19,644 bases of DNA. It comes from Deinococcus fonticola. GTDB lineage: Bacteria > Deinococcota > Deinococci > Deinococcales > Deinococcaceae. The notes beneath the pieces were generated by a model. The model was not told where the DNA came from, ran no database searches, and saw nothing but the letters and a program-made list of their open reading frames with translations. The DNA is taken from contig NZ_SMMH01000044.1 in assembly GCF_004634215.1 (NCBI RefSeq), positions 1 to 19,644 on the forward strand, in the 5' to 3' direction. Below are positions 13,977 through 19,644 of this stretch, piece after piece. The translations under genes and the position numbers were made by a program. Positions within the stretch are counted from its first letter, which is position 1, and each line of letters begins with the position of its first letter.

Positions 13977-15650
13977 ATGAATCCCGCTAATCCCCTGATT
14001 GTTCAAGCCGACCGCAGCGTGTTTCTGGAGGCGTTTAACCCGCTGGCAGAGCAGGCCCGCGCCGCGCTTGCACCTTTTGCCGAACTGGTCAGCAGCCCTG
14101 AACATCTGCACACCTACCGCGTGACGCCGCTGTCACTCTGGAACGCCGCCAGCACGGGCCTCGGGCCAGAGGAGATGGTGGCAGCCCTCACGCAGTACGC
14201 TAAATTTCCGCTGCCTGCCAACGTGGAAACCGACATTCGCGAACTGGCGGGCCGCTGGGGACGGCTCACACTGGAGCAGTTTGACAACGGCCTGCTGCTG
14301 ATTACTACCGAGAGCGACGGGGCGCTGTTGACCGAACTCTCGCGCCACAAGGCGGTGGCCCCGCTGCTGGGTGACCGGCTCTCGGAGAGGGTGTTTGCCG
14401 TGCCGCCCGCGCACCGTGGCGTGCTGAAACAGGCCCTCATTGAAGTCGGCTGGCCTGTGGATGACCGCGCAGGCTACGCTGAGGGGGACGCTTTCGCGGT
14501 GGCGCTGGCCCCCAGCCTGGACGTGCGCGACTACCAGCGTGAAGCCGCCGAAGCCTTCTACCAGGCGGGTAGCGAACGCGGCGGCTCAGGCGTGGTGGTA
14601 CTGGCTCCTGGCGCAGGAAAAACGGTGGTGGGCATCACCGCCATGAGCCTGGTGGGGCAGCGCACGCTGGTGCTGACCACCAACCGCACCAGCGTCAACC
14701 AGTGGCGGCGCGAGATTCTGCAAAAAACCCAGCTTTCGCCCGACGACGTGCGCGAATACGCGCCGGGCAAAGACCTTGCGCCCGTCACGCTCTGCACCTA
14801 CCAGATGCTCACCCACCGCAAACGCGGTAGCCAGAGCAGCGACGAAGGCGCTTACCCGCACATGGCGCTGATTGGCGCGTCCGAATGGGGCCTGATTATC
14901 TACGACGAGGTTCACCTGCTGCCCGCGCCCGTGTTTCGCCTGACGGCCGAGGTGCAGGCCCGCCGCCGCCTGGGGCTGACCGCCACCCTGATCCGGGAAG
15001 ACGGGCGCGAGGGCGACGTGTTTGCGCTGATTGGCCCCAAGCGCTACGACCAACCCTGGAAAACCCTGGAAGCAGCGGGCTGGATTGCCGAGGCCGACTG
15101 CGCCGAAGTGCGTTTGCGCTTGCCCCCCGAGGAACGCCTGAGCTACGCCACCGCCCCAGATCGCGACAAACACCGCATCGCCGCCGAAAACCCCGCCAAA
15201 CGGCGCGTGCTGGCCCAGCTGCTGCGGCAACACGCGGGCCAGCCCACCCTGATTATCGGGCAGTACCTTGACCAGTTGGAACTGATGGGTCAGGACACCG
15301 AAGCCCCAGTCATTACGGGCAAAACCCCGCAGGCCGAGCGCGAACGCCTCTTTCAGGCTTTTCGGGAAGGCCGCTTAAAGACGCTGATTTTGTCAAAAGT
15401 GGGCAATTTTGCCCTTGACCTGCCCGATGCCGAGGTATTGGTGCAAGTCTCAGGCGCATTCGGCAGCCGTCAGGAGGAGGCGCAGCGGCTGGGGCGACTC
15501 TTACGGCCCAAGGCGGATGGGCGCGGGGCACACTTTTACACGCTGGTCACCCGCGAAACCAGCGAGGAGGATTTCGCCCACCACCGCCAGCTTTTTCTGG
15601 CCGAGCAGGGCTACAGCTACCGTATTCTGGACGAAGAGAAAGTAGGATAA
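13977..15650 (+). CDS. XPB/Rad25-type DNA helicase
   Basis: This 557-aa superfamily 2 helicase has Walker A APGAGKT (210-216), DEVH box (310-313), motif III GLTAT (333-337), the RED motif typical of XPB (340-342), and motif VI QEEAQRLGRLLRPK (499-512). The N-terminal 165 residues (PLIVQADRSVFLE..., YRVTPLSLWNAAS) match the domain found before the motor in bacterial XPB proteins. XPB homologues use ATP to open DNA in repair and transcription-linked processes. In archaea the partner is the nuclease Bax1; none is seen here, but a helicase-associated protein is encoded downstream. The length is close to that of bacterial XPBs and all motor motifs look intact. The start has no Shine-Dalgarno and is probably leaderless. 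Confidence 0.9.
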   Translation: MNPANPLIVQADRSVFLEAFNPLAEQARAALAPFAELVSSPEHLHTYRVTPLSLWNAASTGLGPEEMVAALTQYAKFPLPANVETDIRELAGRWGRLTLEQFDNGLLLITTESDGALLTELSRHKAVAPLLGDRLSERVFAVPPAHRGVLKQALIEVGWPVDDRAGYAEGDAFAVALAPSLDVRDYQREAAEAFYQAGSERGGSGVVVLAPGAGKTVVGITAMSLVGQRTLVLTTNRTSVNQWRREILQKTQLSPDDVREYAPGKDLAPVTLCTYQMLTHRKRGSQSSDEGAYPHMALIGASEWGLIIYDEVHLLPAPVFRLTAEVQARRRLGLTATLIREDGREGDVFALIGPKRYDQPWKTLEAAGWIAEADCAEVRLRLPPEERLSYATAPDRDKHRIAAENPAKRRVLAQLLRQHAGQPTLIIGQYLDQLELMGQDTEAPVITGKTPQAERERLFQAFREGRLKTLILSKVGNFALDLPDAEVLVQVSGAFGSRQEEAQRLGRLLRPKADGRGAHFYTLVTRETSEEDFAHHRQLFLAEQGYSYRILDEEKVG

Positions 15651-15655
15651 AGCCT

Positions 15656-15976
15656 ATGCGTAACGACTCGCCCGCGCCCAAAAAACGGGGTCGCCCATCC
15701 AAGAAGAAGGCAGAAGCCAAAGCTCCCGCTAGCGCTTCCCGGCCACTGCAACTGACTGATTTTGGTGTGTCGGACGTGACCGCGCACCGCCCCGTCAGCC
15801 TGCTGGAAGTGCAGGACGCCACCGACCTGGACGTGCTGCTGCTGGACAGCAAACTTGCGCCGCATCTCCTCACGCGCCTTTCTCCGACCGTGGCGCTGCT
15901 GGCAAAGGGCAGTGAAAAAGCCGTGCTGGACGCCCTGCGTAGGGCGGGCCACACGCCCAAGGTGGTGGAGGCGTGA
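15656..15976 (+). CDS. Small protein with AT-hook-like tail and half of the XPB N-terminal module
   Basis: This 106-aa protein has a basic N-terminus (PKKRGRPSKKKAEAK) containing GRP flanked by Lys/Arg, as in AT-hooks that bind the DNA minor groove. The C-terminal half (DLDVLLLDSKLAPHLLTRLS, then EKAVLDALRRAGHTP) has the same pattern as the second half of the XPB N-terminal domain (ITTESDGALLTELSR, GVLKQALIEVGWP). This suggests a free-standing half-domain; the similarity is seen by eye only. It starts 5 nt after the helicase stop and overlaps the next gene by GTGA, so it is made together with both. A DNA-binding adaptor between helicase and partner is plausible but inferred. Confidence 0.7.
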   Translation: MRNDSPAPKKRGRPSKKKAEAKAPASASRPLQLTDFGVSDVTAHRPVSLLEVQDATDLDVLLLDSKLAPHLLTRLSPTVALLAKGSEKAVLDALRRAGHTPKVVEA

Positions 15977-18426
15977 AGAAGCCCCAGCCCTTGAAGAAGA
16001 CACTCTCGCGGCCCGCGCCTGATTTCAGTGAATTTCACCCATTGGTCGCGGATTTTCGGCTGGACAAGTATACCGATATGCTGGGCAACCACCACGCGCT
16101 CAAGGTGGCGCGGCGTATCAGTGGCGCAAGTAAAGTCACGGGCCTGAACGATGCCTCCCGCCTGATTCGGGAAACGCTGAATACTCCTGCCGAAGTTGAC
16201 AAACTGATTGCCCGCCTGCATCCCACGGAACTGCTGCTGCTCCAGGAACTCAGGCGGCGCGGTGGTCTGGTCAGCAGCTGGGAACTGTTTACCTTTGCGC
16301 GGCTGCGTGACCTGCCACTGCCCAAGCAAAACCTGAGCTTGACTGCTGGCTACCTCTTTAAGGACTACCAACCCGCGCAGTGGGAGGCCGCCAGTCTGGT
16401 CTGGAGCCTGCTGGCGGACGGCCTGCTGTTTCCGAGCAACGTGCCGAATCCCTGGCTGTCCGGCGATTATTCGTACTACAGACGTACCGAGTGGCGCCTG
16501 GATTCGGCTCCGCCGCAAACCGTGCTGGCTGACCCGCGCCTGCTCTCGCGCCTGCCCGATGACGCCCGCCCTGCCGCGCCCCTGCCGCCCCCCACCGAGG
16601 CCAAAGCCACCACCTCCAGCCTGCCCGTCACGCTGGCCCGCTTGCAACTGCTGGAAATCGTGCGGGCGGTGCAGAGTATCGGCGGCGTGGGGCTGACCAA
16701 AGCGGGACAACCAGCCAAAAATGACCTCAAGCGGCTGCTGAGGGAGCTGGGCGGCCTGACGGAACCCGAAACCTGGCTGGGGCTGGCGATGCTGCTGGGT
16801 CTGCTGGTTCCCGACAGCAACGGCGAGCGCCTCGTACCGCTGAAGGTGGGGGTGGAGATGCTGCGGAGCTTTCCCGCCTACGCTGTTCAATCGGGCCTGG
16901 ATTCGGCGTTGCCCGCGCTGGACACCCCAGAGGACGCAAAATTTGGAGCCATCAACCCCTACACCGTCCGGGCCTGCCTGCTCGCGCTGCTGAACGAATG
17001 GGACAGGCCCGTGCGCGAAAGCGACCTGAAAACATGGCTGGAAAAGATTTTGCCCAGTCAGGTGCTGGCTTTCGGCGCACAGATGGCGTGGGGCCGCGTG
17101 ACCGAACTGTCTGACAAGCGCGGCGCGGCCTGGAACGACTGGCTGGACGGTGTGTTGCGCGGCCTGTTTACCCTGCTGGGCAAGGTGACGGTAGAAGGCG
17201 AAGGCAAAGACACCGTCATCATTGCCCACCGTCTGACCCCGGACGACACGCCCCCCAGCGGTGGCCCCGCCTGGGTCTTGCAGCCCAACTTTGAACTGCT
17301 GGTGTATCCCGCGCAACTGACTGAGCAGCAGTTGCCCATGCTGGCAGCCGCCGAAGCCGTACGGTTTGACGCCCAGACCGCCGTGTACCGCCTGACCCGC
17401 AGCAGCGTGTACGCGGCGCTGGAGCAGGGGTTGGCGCTGCCCGACCTACTCGCAGGCCTGGAAGAGGGTTCCGCCACGCCGCTCTCGCCCGCCATGCGCC
17501 GCAGCATAGAGGACTGGGCCGCCCGCCGTGACCGTCTGGTGTTGCACCAGGGCGCGACTTTACTGGAATATCCCTCACGTGGAAAGCGTGACGCCGCGCT
17601 GCAAAAAGGCGGACAGGCGGTGGGCGAAACGTATTTGTTATTGGATGCAGGCAAAAAACCGCCCGTGGGCGTCTCTGTCCTGAATTACGCCGACGCGCCC
17701 AAAGAAACCCTGAAATTCAGCGCGTCGGGCGAATTTATCCTGACCGCGCCGCTCGATCTGCTGGGGCGCGCCTTGCTGTCGGGGCGGGTGAAACAGGTGG
17801 GCAAGGAGAAATACCGCTTTGTGCCCCCCGCCGAGGGCCAGACCTACCCCGGCGGCCTGCTGGGGGACGTGGAAGCGCGTACCGTAGGCAAGCTGCCCGA
17901 AGAGGTACGGCTGCAACTGGGCATCTGGACGGGCCGCACCCCCGCGCCGGCCCTGAGCGCCGTGACATTGTTTCAGCACCCGCAGGCCAGCGCCCTGGCC
18001 CGTTTGCCGCGCCTGGCTGGGCTGCTGGGCACCGCGCTGAGCGCCGAACTGTACACCGTGACGGCCGCCAAAGAGGCCCAGTTGCAGGCCGCGCTGTCTG
18101 AACTGGGCCTGCCGACCACCAGCCAGTTCCGGACGCCCAAAGACGCCGACGCCGACCTAGTTGTCATCAGCGATACCCGCAAAAAGCGCGAATATCTGGA
18201 AGGCATTATTGCGGCGGGGCAAAACGTCAGGCTGCGCTACCACGAGGAAAAACGCGGCAACGACTGGTACGGCACGGTCAGTAAAGGCCGATTGCGCGTC
18301 GCCAACTTCAAGCCACTGAAGATTGACCGCACGGGTTCCACACCCTATCTGGAAGCCAAATTCTTGGAAGGTGGCGAGGAAGAGCGCATCCGCATCGGAT
18401 ACATCGTGGCGCTGGGGGCGCTGTGA
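15973..18426 (+). CDS. Helicase-associated protein with Helicase_C_3-like and WYL-like domains
   Basis: This 817-aa protein starts at GTG 15973 (GTGA overlap). Residues 1-420 are helical and unrecognised. Residues 432-520 (PAWVLQPNFELLVYPAQLTE, VYRLTRSSVYAALEQG) match the Helicase_C_3-type domain also found at the N-terminus of XPB. A second copy seems to follow at about 583-715, ending LFQHPQASALARLP and LQAALSELGLPT. The C-terminus (738-815: YLEGIIAAGQNVRLRYHEEK, FKPLKI, YLEAKFLEGGEEERIRIGYI) resembles a WYL domain, a ligand or nucleic-acid sensing fold. No helicase motor motif is present. Large proteins of this type lie next to XPB in other bacteria, including mycobacteria, so a partner role in DNA repair or surveillance is likely. 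Confidence 0.78.
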   Translation: MKKPQPLKKTLSRPAPDFSEFHPLVADFRLDKYTDMLGNHHALKVARRISGASKVTGLNDASRLIRETLNTPAEVDKLIARLHPTELLLLQELRRRGGLVSSWELFTFARLRDLPLPKQNLSLTAGYLFKDYQPAQWEAASLVWSLLADGLLFPSNVPNPWLSGDYSYYRRTEWRLDSAPPQTVLADPRLLSRLPDDARPAAPLPPPTEAKATTSSLPVTLARLQLLEIVRAVQSIGGVGLTKAGQPAKNDLKRLLRELGGLTEPETWLGLAMLLGLLVPDSNGERLVPLKVGVEMLRSFPAYAVQSGLDSALPALDTPEDAKFGAINPYTVRACLLALLNEWDRPVRESDLKTWLEKILPSQVLAFGAQMAWGRVTELSDKRGAAWNDWLDGVLRGLFTLLGKVTVEGEGKDTVIIAHRLTPDDTPPSGGPAWVLQPNFELLVYPAQLTEQQLPMLAAAEAVRFDAQTAVYRLTRSSVYAALEQGLALPDLLAGLEEGSATPLSPAMRRSIEDWAARRDRLVLHQGATLLEYPSRGKRDAALQKGGQAVGETYLLLDAGKKPPVGVSVLNYADAPKETLKFSASGEFILTAPLDLLGRALLSGRVKQVGKEKYRFVPPAEGQTYPGGLLGDVEARTVGKLPEEVRLQLGIWTGRTPAPALSAVTLFQHPQASALARLPRLAGLLGTALSAELYTVTAAKEAQLQAALSELGLPTTSQFRTPKDADADLVVISDTRKKREYLEGIIAAGQNVRLRYHEEKRGNDWYGTVSKGRLRVANFKPLKIDRTGSTPYLEAKFLEGGEEERIRIGYIVALGAL

Positions 18427-18710
18427 ATGACACGCTAAGTGCCCTCGCCGCCCGCCCCATACAGACCCACGGCGACGCCCTGGAACTGCTGGACGAACTG
18501 AGTTTGCACCTGTATCAGCTTCTCGCGGAGCGCGATTACGACCCCGCCACCATTCCCGAAGTGCTGGCGCTTACGCTGGGGCCACGCGGGAGCTACAGCA
18601 CACTGCCGCAGACCTTGCACTACGCCTGCACCCGCCTCAAACCCGACCTGGACCGCACCGAAGAGGAAATCTCCAACCTGTCTGGCAGGGTTCTGGCAAC
18701 TTATAGATAA
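18423..18710 (+). CDS. Small acidic helical protein, last gene of the XPB operon
   Basis: The 95-aa product MNDTLSALAARPIQTHGDAL... is not recognised. It is acidic and helical, with a Tyr/His-bearing centre (LSLHLYQLLAERDYD). GTG 18423 overlaps the previous stop (GTGA), so it is translationally coupled. IS-like sequence begins immediately or nearly so after the stop, so the natural C-terminus may have been cut; the last residues (SGRVLATYR) lie in the repeat TCTGGCAGGGTTCTGGCA, which could be an IS end. No terminator follows. Confidence 0.65.
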   Translation: MNDTLSALAARPIQTHGDALELLDELSLHLYQLLAERDYDPATIPEVLALTLGPRGSYSTLPQTLHYACTRLKPDLDRTEEEISNLSGRVLATYR

Positions 18711-18715
18711 CGTGT

Positions 18716-18912
18716 TAAGTCGGAAACTGCTCGGTCAACCCCAGGAGTTTTGCTGGCAACTCCCGATACCGGATTTTTTGCCAGGCTGATCGGAGCAGCT
18801 TTTTGAGTTCAGCAAGACTGCCGAGACAACAACTGGCCAGTACCTCAGTAGGTGACAACTTCAGTTCGCTAGCGTCCCAGACGGGAAGAACCAACAGTCG
18901 CCCCCATCAAGC
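18716..18912 (-). pseudogene. C-terminal fragment of a probable transposase
   Basis: The minus-strand frame reads LPVWDASELKLSPTEVLASC, then SLAELKKLLRSAWQKIRYRE and LGLTEQFPT before TAA at 18716. It is clearly protein-like and SELKLSPTEVL vaguely recalls the SPELNPIE block with the third acidic residue of IS630-type transposases. The family is uncertain. The frame is broken upstream at the 38-bp palindrome, so only about 60 residues remain. Its end points toward the end of the XPB operon. Confidence 0.4.
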
Positions 18913-18930
18913 TTGATGGGGGCGACTGTT
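18893..18930. repeat. Perfect 38-bp palindrome centred on AAGCTT
   Basis: The arm AACAGTCGCCCCCATCAAG is followed by its exact reverse complement. In RNA this gives a stem of about 17 bp with a tight AGCT loop and no T-run on either strand. The right arm contains the ATG (18916) of the IS4-type transposase; the left arm belongs to the minus-strand fragment. It could be an inverted duplication at an IS junction, a transposase-expression barrier, or a bidirectional terminator. Confidence 0.85.
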
Positions 18931-19644
18931 CGCGGTCTTCTGGGAGTGTGAAATCAACAGAGGGGCGCTGCTCAGCAGGCTACCGCACTCACCTGGCACT
19001 TCAAAGCGCACGCCAGTGACCTCCGAATCGACACACTCCAGCGCCTGATCGACGTGCTTCTGGCGATGATTGTCTCCAGAAGCGTCAATCATCACGACTT
19101 GAGTGCCCACCTGCCCGGCGTCAGTACCCCGCAGGCGAAGAAAAGACGGGCAGATCGAACCTTCCGGGATCAGCAGCCGAGCTTTTTCATCGCTCTGCTC
19201 GTCGTCCATCTCCCACCAGGAAAAGTCTTGCTGAGTTTGGATCGAACCAACTGGGAACATGGCGAGACCACGATCAACTTTTTTGTTCTTGGCGCTGTGG
19301 TTCACGGCTTTACCCTGCCGCTGATCTGGGTACCACTTGATGAGTCTGGGGGCAGCCATACCTATGCTCGAATGTGGCTGGTGTTGAAGCTCCTTCAGGC
19401 CTTGCCAGCGAAACGCTGGCTGGGCCTCGTGGCCGATCGCGAGTTCATCGGTGCGGAGTGGTTCCGGTTCCTGCGACGTCAGGGCATCAAGCGGGCCATC
19501 CGTATTCGGCACAGCGACTGGGCTGGCCCCAAAAGTTGGACGATTTCGAGTAGAGACTCGGCTCAGGTCAAGGGTACAACATTGGCTTTCTCTTCCTGCC
19601 CAGGGAACGGTCTGACGGCCACATTTGCGGTGGAGTTTCCGCAA
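18916..19644 (+). pseudogene. IS4-family transposase, partial, with an in-frame TGA
   Basis: From about codon 13 the frame reads NQQRGAAQQATALTWHFKAH, then LQRLIDVLLAMIVSRSVNHH, and SLDRTNWEHGETTINFFVLG with the first catalytic Asp (about codon 109). LVADREFIGAEWFRFL follows with the second Asp (about codon 174). DRTNW and ADREFIG are hallmarks of IS4-family DDE transposases; the catalytic Glu would lie beyond the window. ATG 18916 (MGATVRGLLGV) is in the same frame but a TGA at 18949 intervenes. Alternatively GTG 18948 would read into the frame if one G of the GGGG at 18962-18965 were absent. Either way the 5' end looks damaged. Confidence 0.75.

Noticed and set aside
15547..17316. 589-aa minus-strand open frame opposite the XPB operon genes
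   Set aside because: The composition (Gln/Gly/Arg-rich, low complexity) is a shadow of plus-strand codons; the plus-strand proteins carry recognisable domains and coupled starts.
1..19644. CRISPR arrays, tRNA or rRNA genes
   Set aside because: No regularly spaced direct repeats, cloverleaf-like sequence or rRNA-like stretches were seen on reading both strands.

Overview
The window looks like a piece of a high-GC Deinococcus-type chromosome. Three things suggest this: an XPB-type repair helicase with its associated partner gene, -10 boxes (TANNNT) placed about 7 nt before start codons as in leaderless deinococcal genes, and several degenerate IS fragments. The genus is an inference; no rRNA or tRNA is present to confirm it.

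Layout. (1) 1-340: the left end of an IS3-family element (IS end near 121), inserted into a DNA methyltransferase gene and leaving only its N-terminus. A 16-bp palindrome overlaps the methyltransferase -10 box. (2) 347-389: a strong intrinsic terminator closing the minus-strand prophage operon. (3) 498-13456: about 13 kb of tail and lysis genes of a siphovirus-like prophage, all on the minus strand. In transcription order they are a tape measure protein lacking its N-terminus, a 128-aa tail protein, a baseplate hub-like gene broken by an in-frame TAA, a 59-aa ORF, a 601-aa tail-tip protein with an N-terminal cysteine cluster, small baseplate/fibre genes, a 462-aa fibre, small proteins, and a lysis module (several membrane proteins and an M15 peptidase endolysin). 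No capsid, terminase, integrase or replication gene is visible, so this is a remnant. (4) 13457-13958: two nested IS3-family fragments; the inner one abuts the broken tape measure gene. (5) 13965-18710: a plus-strand operon of four tightly coupled genes: XPB-like helicase, a 106-aa basic-tailed protein, an 817-aa helicase-associated protein with a WYL-like end, and a 95-aa protein. (6) 18711-19644: a fragment resembling a transposase C-terminus (minus), a perfect 38-bp palindrome, and the N-terminal part of an IS4-family transposase (plus) with an in-frame TGA, cut by the window edge.

How it fits together. IS insertions and deletions seem to have removed the head half of the prophage and brought an IS scar to within about 20 bp of the XPB operon start codon. 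The phage genes overlap by 1-4 nt and usually carry good Shine-Dalgarno sequences, whereas the XPB operon appears to start leaderless and then uses GTGA overlaps. The XPB operon is the most interesting functional unit: one fold (the N-terminal domain of bacterial XPB, Pfam Helicase_C_3-like) seems to occur in whole or in part in three consecutive genes.
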